Shown here one piece after another: positions 26,101 to 35,036 of a DNA stretch of 64,000 bases (position 1 is the stretch's first letter; each line of letters begins with the position of its first letter). The stretch spans positions 1-64,000 of the forward strand of contig CAYOBN010000001.1 of NCBI GenBank assembly GCA_964402175.1, in the 5' to 3' direction. Under the pieces are notes generated by a model. The model searched no databases. It had not been told where the DNA came from and worked only from the letters and a program-made list of their open reading frames with translations. Source of the DNA: JAWKUK01 sp964402175. GTDB taxonomy: Bacteria; Planctomycetota; UBA1135; GCA-002686595. The translations under genes and the position numbers were made by a program.

Positions 26101-26472
26101 GTCGCGCGCCGCGAGAACGGCGAGACCGTCGGAGTCGAGGGGATGAGCACCGGCACCCGCGATCAGCTCTACCTTGCGCTGCGAGTGGCCACGGTCGAGC
26201 ACATGCTGACCGTGCACGAACCCCTGCCGTTCTTGGCCGATGACCTGTTCGTGAACTTCGACGACGCACGCACGGAAGCAGCGCTGGAGGTCCTGGCGGA
26301 GCTCGGTCGGCGGACACAAGTGATCGTCTTCACGCACCATGAAGACGTAGCGCGCCGCGCGGGCCTGCTCGGGGCGCGCGGGATCGATCTCGCCGTGGAT
26401 GTGCTCGAGCTCCCCGGCGAAGTCGAGCGCACCCTCGGCCGCCGTGAGCCAGAGAGCAGCTCGAATTCCTGA
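23158..26472 (+). CDS. SMC-like AAA ATPase, YhaN/SbcC-type
   Basis: 1104 residues. N-terminal Walker A is G-P-N-G-A-G-K-S at 32-39. About 800 residues rich in Ala, Glu, Arg and Leu form long coiled coils (roughly 170-950). The C-terminal lobe carries the signature-like M-S-T-G-T-R-D-Q-L-Y-L-A-L-R and Walker B (L-P-F-L-A-D-D-L-F-V-N-F-D-D), followed by the H-region V-I-V-F-T-H-H. This is the YhaN layout: the hinge has no obvious zinc hook C-x-x-C, unlike SbcC/Rad50. It is translationally coupled to the nuclease gene and probably forms a complex with it. Confidence 0.88.
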   Translation: MRLLQLRLAPYGPFEDLTLDFRAGAHLHVIHGPNGAGKSTTLDALRSVLFGMSAGARSFRFDSARLRLGAVLERGNGERLAYTRRTSQKAPLWSADDTEPLPEELLAPFLGRFDRQQYVQVFGLDIDTLTAGGRDLLQGHGDLGRALFGAALGGKRLAQVERYLEEQTKSLFTDRSPKARLNQQRAAYDETQRALRAAQLSVNAADHDRRELARLRRQSSELRQELQRLEAAREEVQNLASALAALEPLETKRGQRAALGEFTLLDPATSQAVGAAWTELQELQRTTNEREQRLQAMRAERSSLLAAARPSITAASAAIEELAARRGEFRSEARALASARQALLAATAERDAALLRAGLTALRAEGAPDASDEVSLQLDRLAEARRSAVEAFQRAENEAHRANAKRDVCRTALAELSSSLSERHAGELAALAPFKGGLDALLTLTLPAEGAEAAAAKAWLAARQRRDAAATRAAQAQKELAEVAERLARLADSPGGAPPTRAEVSAAREARDVALRQMLGAAADRAQQPVGALAAHDLTLLVRQADDLADRLTADAERSAQRSEYEAQERRCRQLAEEARQRLAEATREEDEARSAWSRLWAAAGLSFDDVDAARSWQSRRAALVQVYRNAHERASAAALESAETAALRDAERTSAAEALKRRDAEWATWARANGFSETDDSDRLRQRIRATAEARQAAQLVTARSTEVADITTRQRQFAEHVAALIARAEVALAPEQVAELVQAPDSETMLVEARVTALVEALEHERFRARTLADVEQRIAQESQLADQAAQREGALRAVLGAAAAGAGLEAPEDVVACAARSDAARVLDAELAALAASFAQHADGRSPDAVRAALNDRTAATLRQEREALSAEIAKSSGELEELNSRCGALAASVEGPGSDRAAALEAERAALEASIEETAEEFLELTVARELLHREVDRYRRETQGPLLRRARELFEKLTLGAYTQLHPSEERGKTVMVARRENGETVGVEGMSTGTRDQLYLALRVATVEHMLTVHEPLPFLADDLFVNFDDARTEAALEVLAELGRRTQVIVFTHHEDVARRAGLLGARGIDLAVDVLELPGEVERTLGRREPESSSNS

Positions 26473-26514
26473 CGCTCGCGGGACGCGGTTCACGTTGGAG
26501 GCCTGCAGAGCGAC

Positions 26515-26520
26515 TATCCT
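26515..26520 (+). promoter_or_regulatory. -10 box (TATCCT), 12 nt before the start at 26533
   Basis: TATCCT lies just upstream of the kinase ATG; TTGGAG at 26495-26500 is a poor -35 at 14-nt spacing. The predicted leader is about 5 nt. Confidence 0.45.
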
Positions 26521-26532
26521 CCGCGCCTCCCT

Positions 26533-29082
26533 ATGACCGCCGCCGACCCTGCCCGTTGGGCGCGCTTACGCGCGCTGTTCGATGCTGCGCAGGACCTCGA
26601 TCCGCGCGAGCGCGAGGCCTTTGTCCTGCGCGAGACCGCCGGGGACATGGCGCTGCGCGCTGAGCTGGAGCAGCTCCTCGCGGAAGAAGCGCGCGCGGCT
26701 CACACGTTGGACGAGCCAGCTCTCGCGCACCTCGAGCACCACTCCGCAGAGGACCTGACGGGCAGGGAGGTTGGAGGTTATGCGTTCGAAGGTGTCCTTG
26801 GGCGAGGCGGCATGGGAGTCGTGCACCGCGCCCGGCAGCGGACGCCGCGTAGGACAGTCGCGGTGAAGACCCTCGCGAACCCGCTCAGCTCCGCGACGGA
26901 GCGCTGCCGGTTTCGGCTCGAGATCGAGGTGCTCGGGGCGTTGCAGCACCGAGCGATCGCCCAGGTCTACGATGCGGGGACCCTGTCCGTCGATGGGCGT
27001 GCGGTGCCGTTCGTTGCGTTGGAGTTGGTCGAGGGTGCGCTCGACATCGTGCGCTTCGCGGAGCGCGAGCGACTGGGCGTGACCGCCCGCATCGCGCTCT
27101 TGCGGGAGGCCTGCGAGGGTGTGCACCACGCACACAGGCGCGGGATCGTCCATCGCGATCTGAAGCCAGGCAATCTGCTCGTCGATAGCGCGGGCCAGGT
27201 CAAGATCATCGACTTCGGCCTCGCTCGGGTGGCGGACTCACGGGCGCTCGGGGTTTCGACCGTTGGGACGGTCGCAGGCAGTGTCCTCGGCACGCTCGAG
27301 TACATGAGCCCCGAGCACGTCGCCGGTAATCCAGAGGAGATCGACATCGCGAGCGATGTCTTCAGCCTCGGGTGTGTGCTCTTCGAGCTCGTCGTCGGTC
27401 GCCCACCGCGCGATCTGCGCGGCCTGTCGATCGCGGCGGCGATTCAACGGATCGCCAACGAGGAGGTCACAGCACCTCGGAGCCTCCCGCGTCCGCTGCG
27501 GGCAGTGCTCGCGCGGGCCGTCGCACACCGGGCGGAGGACCGTTACGGGTCGGCGCTGGAGCTGGCGCAGGACCTGCAACGCTTCGAGCGCGGCGAGTCC
27601 GTGTATGCGTTGCGCGGGCATACGTGGTCGACTGTAGCTGGATTCTCGCGCAGGCACCGCGCCGTCCTGCTCGGGCTGGTCGCCGTGATCGCTGCGCTTG
27701 CGCTCGGCCTGCTCGGGACAGAGCGCGCGCGGCGCAGCGCCGTGCGCGCGGAGGCCGCGACGCGAGCGGAGGCGGACACATCGCTCGAGATCGCGACGGC
27801 GCTCGGGTCGGTGATCTCGTCGGTGCAGCCATTTGCGAACGGGCGGGAAGCGCGTGTGATCGATGTCCTGAGGGATCTGGAGGGGTCGTTGCCCTACATT
27901 CAGGATGCTAAGGCACGAGCTGCTGTCGGCTCGGTGCTCGGGCAGGGGCTCGTGAACCTGCGCGAGTTCGAGCGCGCGGCACCGATCTTGGAATCGGCGG
28001 TCGATGAGCTCTCGAGGCTCGAGCCAGAGGACTCGCCGCGCCGCCTCCTCGCCGTCGCAGCGTTCGCGGATCATCTGGAGCAGACGGGCGCCTATGAGCG
28101 TTCGCTGGCGCTCTCGCGTCCGGCGTACGCGATCGCCCGGCGACGGCTGGGCGCGGACAACTTCACGACGCGCTACCTCGGGACCAATACGGCGGTGTGC
28201 GCGGTGCGGTTAGGCCGGTTCGCCGAAGCTCGTGACCTGTATCGCGAATACGTGGCTGACGCGCTCGCTCAGAAGGAGCGCAACCATCAGTTCGAGGTCG
28301 CGACGCTCGAGCGCCTCGCGCAGGCCCTCTTGTCGATGGGTGAACCTCAGGAGGCGCAGGTCGAGCTCGATCGTGCGCAGGAGATCCTCGAGGCGACGGG
28401 GGGCGGGCGGTCGCTCTTTGCGGTCGCGTTGAAGAGCACACGAGCGCAGATCGAGAGCGCGTTGGGCAATGTGGAGAAGGCGCTCGCTCTCAACATGGAG
28501 ACGCTCGCGGCGTACGAGGCTCGTTCGGATGCGGGGGGCAATGCCTTCGCCTGTGCGTTGAACGCGGCCGAGCAGCTCATGCAGCTCGGGCGGGTCGAGG
28601 ACGCCTCGCAGTTGTTACGCGAGCGAGCGGCGAGGTTCCAGGCGGTCGAACCGAGTCCAGGGCGCTTTCACTCGCACCTTTGGTTGCTGGAGGCCCAGCT
28701 CGCGTGTCGCCGGGGGGATGCACAGGGCGCGATCGACTTCGCGCGGCGCGCGTTGGGGCTCGGTGCGACCCTTGCGCCGGAGGGTTGGCCGGAGGACCAC
28801 CATGCGCGGTGTGCGTTGGCGTGGGGTCTTGTTGCTCGCGGGGAACACGAAGCGGCGCTGACGGAGTTGCGGCTGGGATTGACGGTGGCAGAGCGGATCT
28901 TCGGGGGTGAGAGCGATGCGTTCCAGGCGCTCGGATGGCGGGAGCTGCGTGTACTCGGGCTGTTGGGGCGCGCGACGGAGGCGGCGGAGTTGGCGGCGGC
29001 GCGCGCGCGTGGTTGGAGTGGGAGGCGGGGGTTGGAGCCTTGGAGCGACCTTGCGGCGCGGGCGGCAGAGGCGTTCGATGCC
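26533..29082 (+). CDS. Transmembrane Ser/Thr protein kinase with TPR-like output domain (3' end lost in gap)
   Basis: At least 850 residues. Residues 1-75 are the helical segment found before kinases of this type in Planctomycetota and Acidobacteriota (W-A-R-L-R-A-L-F-D-A-A). The kinase has a G-loop G-R-G-G-M-G (90-95), Lys112 in V-A-V-K, H-R-D-L-K-P-G-N with Asp209, D-F-G with Asp227 and a Y-M-S-P-E-H activation end. One membrane helix lies at about 376-396. The remaining 450 residues are TPR-like helical repeats (…A-L-A-L-N-M-E-T-L-A-A-Y-E…). The reading frame enters the N-run at 29083, so the stop is not seen. It converges on an ECF sigma gene, a pairing common in this phylum, suggesting signalling to transcription. 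Direct phosphorylation of the sigma factor is inference only. Confidence 0.88.
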
Positions 29083-29182
29083 NNNNNNNNNNNNNNNNNN
29101 NNNNNNNNNNNNNNNNNNNNNNNNNNNNNNNNNNNNNNNNNNNNNNNNNNNNNNNNNNNNNNNNNNNNNNNNNNNNNNNNNN
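29083..29182. other. Assembly gap (100 N)
   Basis: Exactly 100 Ns, the conventional placeholder for a gap of unknown size. The 11-mer CGTTCGATGCC occurs immediately before it (29072-29082) and immediately after it (29183-29193), so the contig ends may overlap or bound a repeat. The end of the kinase gene is hidden here. Confidence 0.95.
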
Positions 29183-29237
29183 CGTTCGATGCCCAACCCG
29201 TGAGTGCCGCAACGCACATCACTCGCTGCCGCGAGCT

Positions 29238-29840
29238 TCACTCCGGTGTCCGTAGCTGCGCTTGCAACCACGCGCGCGCGAAGCGCCATCGGCGGTCGAC
29301 CGTGCTCTCCGAGACGCCGAGGGTCGCAGCCACCTCGCTCAGCTCCAAGCCGCCGAAGAAGCGCAGCTCCACCACCTCCGCGCACTCAGCGTCCAGCGCT
29401 GCGAGGCGCTCCAGAGCCTCGTCCACAGCCAGCAGATCCAGGTGCGGGACGTCACCCCGCGCCGCGACATCCGCGAGCGTGACGCGGTCGCTACCGCCGC
29501 CGCGTTTCGCCGCATTCCTGGCGCGCACCGCGTCGACCAAGACCCCGCGCATGACCTTGCTGGCAAACGCGAGGAACAGGTGGCGGTTCTCGAACGAGAG
29601 GCCCTCGCGCTCCGCCATGCGGATCCAAGCTTCGTTGACGAGCACCGTCGGTTGCAACGTCACCGCCCGACGCTGTGCGCCGAGGTGCGCGCTGGCGAGC
29701 AGGCGCAGCTCCCCGTGCAGGCGCTCGCAGAGCGCGTTGGCGGCCGAGGCATCGCCTCCGCCGGCGCGCACGAGGAGCTCCACCGTCGGCGGCGGACTGG
29801 GTTCGGATTCGGGGACCATCTGAGGCGACGCGCAAAGCAT
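29238..29840 (-). CDS. ECF-family RNA polymerase sigma factor (sigma-70 ECF, planctomycetal type)
   Basis: 200 residues. Region 2 is recognisable (L-Q-P-T-V-L-V-N-E-A-W-I-R, then F-L-A-F-A-S-K-V-M-R-G-V-L-V-D-A-V-R), and region 4 has a helix-turn-helix (E-V-V-E-L-R-F-F-G-G-L-E-L-S-E-V-A-A-T-L-G-V-S-E-S-T-V). The wording T-V-L-V-N-E-A and V-D-x-x-R-x-R-N-A-A-K-R-G-G matches the PF07638/TIGR02999-like group, which lacks a linked anti-sigma gene and is typically next to Ser/Thr kinases. An alternative start is the ATG at 29819. It faces the kinase gene tail-to-tail across the gap and has no visible anti-sigma partner. Confidence 0.85.
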   Translation of the reverse strand: MLCASPQMVPESEPSPPPTVELLVRAGGGDASAANALCERLHGELRLLASAHLGAQRRAVTLQPTVLVNEAWIRMAEREGLSFENRHLFLAFASKVMRGVLVDAVRARNAAKRGGGSDRVTLADVAARGDVPHLDLLAVDEALERLAALDAECAEVVELRFFGGLELSEVAATLGVSESTVDRRWRFARAWLQAQLRTPE

Positions 29841-29930
29841 CGCCGGGCGGAGCCACTGAAGGCGCCTTCGGCCTCAGAAATCCCGGTTTTCGTGACGCCG
29901 CCGCGCACGGGTCCACGATCGACCCGCGCC

Positions 29931-32411
29931 ATGAAGAGCACAACGATCCCCACACTCGGCCAGCGCCTCGCGCTCGGTCTCATCTCGATCCCCCTCTCGA
30001 CCGCGGTCTCCGCGCAGGACAAAGCTCCAGCGCCCGCAGCCACCTTCACCGACGTCGAAGGCGCGAAGGCGCCCTGGGTCGCCCCGGCAAAGGACGGTGT
30101 CCACGCCGTCGACGCGAGCCGCCGGCCCGCGACCGAGCGCATCGCAGCCGACCGAGCCCTCGTCCGCCCCACCCCGCGCGCGACGAACGGCGCCTCGGAC
30201 AAGGCCGCGTCCGCGACCGAAGTCCGCCGCAACGACCATCGCGGGCACTTCCAGCTCGAGGCCACCCCAGCCGGCGACCTCTGGGTCTTCGGCGGCACCT
30301 ACAAAGCCCACTTCAGCCCTAACGGTGCCACCTACATCCCTGCGCTCGGTAGCGCGGCCCCGCAGAACTTCCCGCTGACCTTCCGCGTCCAAGCAGCGAC
30401 CCTGGGCGGAAGCGCGCTCGGCTTCGATGCACAGAGCGCGCCGAACATCGCTGGCCAGCGCATCCAGTACGACAGGAACACATTCCAGGAGCGCTACGAC
30501 GTCGCCCTGGGCCAGGTCGAGCAGAGCTTCCAGTTCGACGAGCTCCCCGGAGGCGGTTCGCTCGAGCTCACACTTTCGGTGGCGACCGACCTGACCCCTC
30601 GAGCCGCCGCCGACGGGCTCTCCTTCTCCTGCGACTACGGCCGCGTCGACTACAGCCGCGCCATCGCGTTCGATGCCGCGGGACGGAGCTCGCTCTTGGA
30701 GACCGTGCTCACCCCGGACGGCGTTCAGATCACGGTGCCCGAGGAGTTCCTCGCCGACGTCACGCTGCCGCTCGTCATCGATCCGGTCTTGACCACGTGG
30801 GCGCCGAACCTCGGTGCGACGGACGACTTCTCGGCAGACATCGCCTACGACGCCGTCACGAACCGCTTCTTCGTCGTCTACGAGCGCGCCTTCAGCGCGG
30901 CGGACCACGACGTCTGGGGTGAGCTCTTCGATCCCGCGACCGGTGTAGCGATCGCGAACTCTGGCGCCTACATCGACTTCACGGGCTCCTACTGGCAAGC
31001 CCCGCGCTGCGCCAACAACCGCATCGCGACCCAGTTCCTCGTCGTCGCCACGCGCCGCGGCGCTCCGGACGAGATCTGGGCCCGCACCCGTGAAGCCGAA
31101 GACTTGACGCAAGGCGCGCAGTTCCAGATCAGCAACGGCTCCGGCGTCAAGCTGAACCCCGATGTGGGCGGTGATCCGGAGACCTCGGGTCCGACCTACT
31201 ACTGCGTGGTCTGGGAGCGCGCGTTCACGCAAGGTGTAGACCACGACATCCACGCCCAGCTCGTGAGCACCAATAGCGCCCTCATCGGCGCCACGCCGAT
31301 CCTCGTCGACAACAGCGGCAGCTCGTACGACAAGTGGCCGACGATCTCGAAGCACAACGGCTTGGCGCCGTTCTCCAGCCAGGCTTGGAACATCGTTTGG
31401 AGCCGTCAGTTCAACAGCGCGGACTGGGACGTCCGCGGCAGCCAGATCCTCTGGGACGGGACCGTCTCCACACCGTCGTTCTCCCTGGACTTCGGCGCGA
31501 ATGACCACCGTTACCCTGAGGTCTCGACCTCGCTCGCGCCCACGGCGTCGGGTCGCCTCTACATGGCGACGTATGAACAGTGGACTGCAAGTCGGGTCGA
31601 GGTCGCGGTGACACTGATGTCGGGCGCCACGGCTCTCGATGGCCAGAACCTGTCGAACACGTTCGCGACCCCTGCGGGCATCAGCGACATCACGCCGGCC
31701 GTCGAGACGGACGGAGGTCAGTTCGCGGTGACGTGGTCCCAGCAGTTCCAACCGAGCTCCGGCGACTACGACATGTACGCCTGCGCCTTCTACACGGCGG
31801 GCTCGCGCTTGCACGTGAGCGACCTGCAGACGAACCTCGCTTTCTCCAGCAGCTACGAGGGGAACGGGCGCATTGCCTCGCTCTATGGAGCGGGCTTCAC
31901 CAGCGATTGGGTGGGAGTGGTTTGGACCGACGCTTCGGGCACGGGCAACGTCGAAGCCGCGACGTATTTCCTGCCGGATGGTTTCGGCGTGCGCATCGGG
32001 ACCCGCTACTGCAGCCCCGCTGTCCCGAACTCGACAGGTAACCCCGGGCGTATCGACGTCACTGGCAGCAACATCGCGGGCGGACTGCCGCTGCACCTCG
32101 CGGCGTACCAACTGCCGAACAACGTCTTCTGCTACTTCCTGGGCAGCCCGGCGGCCGCGGCGACGACGACTCCGGCGACGTCTGGCGTCGTCTGTGTGGG
32201 CAACCCGCTGTCGCGCTTCAATGCGGCAGGGCAGATCGGCAACACAGGCAACACCGGGCGCGTGAACCTGAACGTCGATGTGCTCGCGATCCCGCTCCCG
32301 ACCGGCGGCACGTTCGCCTTGAGCGCCGGGACCACCTTCCACTTCCAAGCTTGGTACCGCGACGGCGCGACGAACAACCTGACCGACGCGGTGGCAGTGC
32401 TGTTCCAGTGA
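29931..32411 (+). CDS. Large exported protein with the shared C-terminal domain
   Basis: 826 residues. A signal peptide (I-S-I-P-L-S-T-A-V-S-A-Q-D) leads to a low-complexity Ala/Pro-rich segment to about 105. Next comes a beta-rich domain (about 105-285) ending at L-P-L-V-I-D-P-V-L-T, the pattern that precedes repeats in many large bacterial surface proteins. Residues about 290-680 have propeller-like repeats with D-x-D-V-W/D-I-H/D-M-Y (A-D-H-D-V-W-G-E-L-F; V-D-H-D-I-H-A-Q-L; S-A-D-W-D-V-R-G-S). The CTD starts at about 692 (R-Y-C-S-P-A-V-P-N-S-T-G) and is one of the more diverged copies. No catalytic motif was recognised. It diverges from the sigma factor gene, with about 90 nt between them. 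Confidence 0.82.
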   Translation: MKSTTIPTLGQRLALGLISIPLSTAVSAQDKAPAPAATFTDVEGAKAPWVAPAKDGVHAVDASRRPATERIAADRALVRPTPRATNGASDKAASATEVRRNDHRGHFQLEATPAGDLWVFGGTYKAHFSPNGATYIPALGSAAPQNFPLTFRVQAATLGGSALGFDAQSAPNIAGQRIQYDRNTFQERYDVALGQVEQSFQFDELPGGGSLELTLSVATDLTPRAAADGLSFSCDYGRVDYSRAIAFDAAGRSSLLETVLTPDGVQITVPEEFLADVTLPLVIDPVLTTWAPNLGATDDFSADIAYDAVTNRFFVVYERAFSAADHDVWGELFDPATGVAIANSGAYIDFTGSYWQAPRCANNRIATQFLVVATRRGAPDEIWARTREAEDLTQGAQFQISNGSGVKLNPDVGGDPETSGPTYYCVVWERAFTQGVDHDIHAQLVSTNSALIGATPILVDNSGSSYDKWPTISKHNGLAPFSSQAWNIVWSRQFNSADWDVRGSQILWDGTVSTPSFSLDFGANDHRYPEVSTSLAPTASGRLYMATYEQWTASRVEVAVTLMSGATALDGQNLSNTFATPAGISDITPAVETDGGQFAVTWSQQFQPSSGDYDMYACAFYTAGSRLHVSDLQTNLAFSSSYEGNGRIASLYGAGFTSDWVGVVWTDASGTGNVEAATYFLPDGFGVRIGTRYCSPAVPNSTGNPGRIDVTGSNIAGGLPLHLAAYQLPNNVFCYFLGSPAAAATTTPATSGVVCVGNPLSRFNAAGQIGNTGNTGRVNLNVDVLAIPLPTGGTFALSAGTTFHFQAWYRDGATNNLTDAVAVLFQ

Positions 32412-32433
32412 GCGCAGCGGGGCGCTGCAGAGG

Positions 32434-34221
32434 TCAGCGCCTCCGGCGGACTTCGAAGGTGACCGGTGTGGGTCCCTGCGGGGGGCGAGCGATGTCGACC
32501 GTGAACGTCGTCGCCGCCTCCCACCCATTCGCGCGCAGCGCGGCCTGGTACTGACCCTGGAACGCTTGGCGGGCTCGACCTTTGAGATCGGGCGGGTCCG
32601 TGAGGACGATCACATCGAAGCGGCTCGCCCAGCGGAGCACGTCTTCGGCGGTCACCCCTGGCGGCTCGGCGCCGGCGTTCAAGAAGAGCACATCCCGGTG
32701 CGCCTCCGCGAGGAAACGCTCGACCGAGCCGCCGCGAGCCAGGAGTCCAAGGTGCAGGGCGCACGGGGAGAGCTCTTGTGTGCTCCCGCACCATCCGACG
32801 CGCTCTTCCGGTCCGATGGCAGCGCTGAGTTGATCCAGGACCTGCCGCAGCTCTTCACGCTCGAGTCCGACCGTTCCGACGTGGCGGCGCCGCAGATCGG
32901 GGTGCGACCAGCCGTCGATGACCGAGCGCACATAGGGCCTCTGCGCCTCTTGCGCGGGGACTCCGAGCTGCCACGCGAGCCACGCGGTCTGCGCTGGGGC
33001 CGTGACATATCCGAGCGCGAGCGGCACGACAGCGATCGCGATTCGAGCTGCAGAGCGCAACCCCGCAAAGTGATTCACCACGATGCGCGCCCACCCAAGG
33101 GCTGCCAGCGCATAGAGGGTCGGCGCCGCGGGCAACAAGAAGCGCTCGAGGTGGAACGGGTGCACGAGCGCCGGCACGAGGAGCGCGAGCGTGACGATCC
33201 AGAGCGTCCGGACCGCTGCGCGCGTCAGAATTCGCGCAGTCGCCAACCAACCGATGGCGACCCAAACAGCGGTCGATGGCGCGTTGCAGAGCTGGCCGAC
33301 GGCGTAGAGCAAACGCATCTCCGCGGGCAAACCGACCTGGTCTTGGTTGCCCGCCATCCATGCCATGAAGGCCGCGCGGTGGGCTGCAGCGACGCTGGAG
33401 CCATCCGCAGGGAACGGCCAGACGAACCACCAGAGGAGCGCCGCACAGAGCGGCAACCACAAGAAGATCAGCGCGGAGCGCGCCGCCGGTGTTCGCTGCC
33501 CGGGATTCCGGCGCAGGAGCACGAGGCGCAGGACTTGGTCCACCCCCAGCGCCAGGAGCAAGAGAGCTCCGTAATTGAACTTGGTGAAAAACGCTGCCGC
33601 AGCCAGCGCGCTCGCGCAGGTGGCGCGCACGGGATGTGGTTTCGACCAAGCCCACAGCCAAGCCAGTGTCGCGACCGCAATGCTGAGCGCTGCCGGGAGC
33701 TCCAAGAACAGCAGCGGAGCGAAACCTAGCGCGAGGGGGCTCGTCGCCAGAGCCGCGAGCGCCAGCGGCGCGACTGCAGCGCGTGACTCGAGCTCGGGAG
33801 ACGTACCACGCGCGGCGCTCCAAGCGAGCCGACCCGTCACCGCGAGCAGCGATGCGTACGCGATCCACCCGACCGACCGAGCGACGGCCTCCCCCAGGCC
33901 GAAGAGCCACTGCGCCGCAGCGAGCACAACCGGCCAGACGAACGGGTACTGATCACAAGCGAGCAAGACGTCGAAGGCCTCGCTCACTTCGCCGCGGCGC
34001 AGGTGCAGGAGCATCCGCGCCGCAGGCAGCTCGGCGTGCATCGTCTCGTCCCAGCCCCACGCGGTGCGCACGTCGAGACCGAGCCAGCCGAGCCACGCGA
34101 CCCCGATCCCGAGCAACCCGAGGGCCCACCAACTGGACCAACGAGCGTTACGCGCGGGCCGCGGCGGCGCGAGCGCGCCCGCGGTCAGCTCCGCGAGTGG
34201 TTCCGATCCGGGGCGGCTCAT
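32434..34221 (-). CDS. Polytopic membrane glycosyltransferase-like protein (ArnT/PMT-type)
   Basis: 595 residues with about 10-12 membrane helices, the first at W-W-A-L-G-L-L-G-I-G-V-A-W. It is followed by an extracytoplasmic loop with G-W-D-E-T-M-H, which fits the acidic catalytic loop of GT-C glycosyltransferases using polyprenyl-phosphate sugars. A soluble domain of about 150 residues follows the last helix (from about 430). The family-level call is by architecture, and the sugar and acceptor are unknown. It diverges from the methyltransferase gene at 34293 across 71 nt, so the two may share regulation of surface glycans. Confidence 0.72.
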   Translation of the reverse strand: MSRPGSEPLAELTAGALAPPRPARNARWSSWWALGLLGIGVAWLGWLGLDVRTAWGWDETMHAELPAARMLLHLRRGEVSEAFDVLLACDQYPFVWPVVLAAAQWLFGLGEAVARSVGWIAYASLLAVTGRLAWSAARGTSPELESRAAVAPLALAALATSPLALGFAPLLFLELPAALSIAVATLAWLWAWSKPHPVRATCASALAAAAFFTKFNYGALLLLALGVDQVLRLVLLRRNPGQRTPAARSALIFLWLPLCAALLWWFVWPFPADGSSVAAAHRAAFMAWMAGNQDQVGLPAEMRLLYAVGQLCNAPSTAVWVAIGWLATARILTRAAVRTLWIVTLALLVPALVHPFHLERFLLPAAPTLYALAALGWARIVVNHFAGLRSAARIAIAVVPLALGYVTAPAQTAWLAWQLGVPAQEAQRPYVRSVIDGWSHPDLRRRHVGTVGLEREELRQVLDQLSAAIGPEERVGWCGSTQELSPCALHLGLLARGGSVERFLAEAHRDVLFLNAGAEPPGVTAEDVLRWASRFDVIVLTDPPDLKGRARQAFQGQYQAALRANGWEAATTFTVDIARPPQGPTPVTFEVRRRR

Positions 34222-34292
34222 CTGGGTCGACCAGTGTCGGGCACAGAGCTCGGACCGTCAAACGCTGGACGCTACACTGCCGGTCGAGGCAC

Positions 34293-34985
34293 ATGAGGCC
34301 GTCCCAGAACCACTCCAACCGTCGACGGCACAACTGGCTCATCTACCGGCTGCGGGACCGGCACCTCGAGCGCCTCGCGCCGCTCTTTCGCGGGGACCTC
34401 GTGGACCTCGGCTGCGGCGAGGCCCCGTTTCGCAGCTTCCTGGAACAACACGGCGCGCGTTATACGGGCGTCGATTGGCCCAACAGCCCCCACCGAACTC
34501 GACCGGAAGTCGAGGCGGACCTGAACGAGCCCCTGCCGCTCGCCACAGCGAGCGCCGACACGGTGCTGTCGATCTCGGTGCTCGAGCACTTGAAACGGCC
34601 GACAGTGATGCTGGCCGAAGCGCATCGGATCCTGCGACCGGGGGGCCAGCTCGTCCTGCAGACTCCCTGGCAGTGGATGGTGCACGAGGCGCCGTTCGAC
34701 TACTTCCGCTATTCGCCGTTTGCGCTCGAGCATCTGCTGACCGAGGCGGGCTTCGTCGACATCTCCATCGAGCCCGAAGGCGGCTTCTGGGCGATGTGGG
34801 CGCTGAAGCTGTGTTACTTCCTGGAGCGAGCGACCCGCGGCCGTGGGCCGCTGCGCCGCCTCGCGCGCCTCGCCGTGCGACCCGTGTGGTTCGGTGTCCA
34901 GGCGCTGGCCCTCTGGCTGGACCGGTTCGACCGCGAGCCGACCCTGGAAGCCGCCAGCTACTACACGACCGCGCGCCGACCGTAA
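34293..34985 (+). CDS. SAM-dependent methyltransferase (class I)
   Basis: 230 residues. Motif I L-V-D-L-G-C-G-E-A-P (about 38-47), an acidic strand end (Y-T-G-V-D-W), a motif with D-T-V-L-S-I-S-V-L-E-H-L and the post-motif I-L-R-P-G-G-Q-L-V-L match Methyltransf_11-type enzymes. The C-terminal 70 residues are hydrophobic and basic (W-A-L-K-L-C-Y-F-L-E-R), suggesting membrane association or a lipid- or glycan-linked acceptor. The start ATG at 34293 follows a TACACT box (34273-34278) by 14 nt. The acceptor is unknown. Confidence 0.85.
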   Translation: MRPSQNHSNRRRHNWLIYRLRDRHLERLAPLFRGDLVDLGCGEAPFRSFLEQHGARYTGVDWPNSPHRTRPEVEADLNEPLPLATASADTVLSISVLEHLKRPTVMLAEAHRILRPGGQLVLQTPWQWMVHEAPFDYFRYSPFALEHLLTEAGFVDISIEPEGGFWAMWALKLCYFLERATRGRGPLRRLARLAVRPVWFGVQALALWLDRFDREPTLEAASYYTTARRP

Positions 34986-35021
34986 CGGCCCGGAGGCGCC
35001 CCACGGTCGCGGACATTCCCC

Positions 35022-35027
35022 TAACAT
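35022..35027 (+). promoter_or_regulatory. -10 box (TAACAT), 9 nt before the dnaE2 start
   Basis: TAACAT precedes the ATG at 35037 by 9 nt; a near-leaderless transcript is predicted. No LexA-type palindrome was recognised nearby, although dnaE2 is usually SOS-controlled. Confidence 0.45.
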
Positions 35028-35036
35028 CTAGGGCCC

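Noticed and set aside
29072..29820. Kinase gene continuing through the gap into the sigma region
   Set aside because: The continuing frame is antisense to the sigma factor coding region and has no kinase or TPR character; only the gap makes it appear open.
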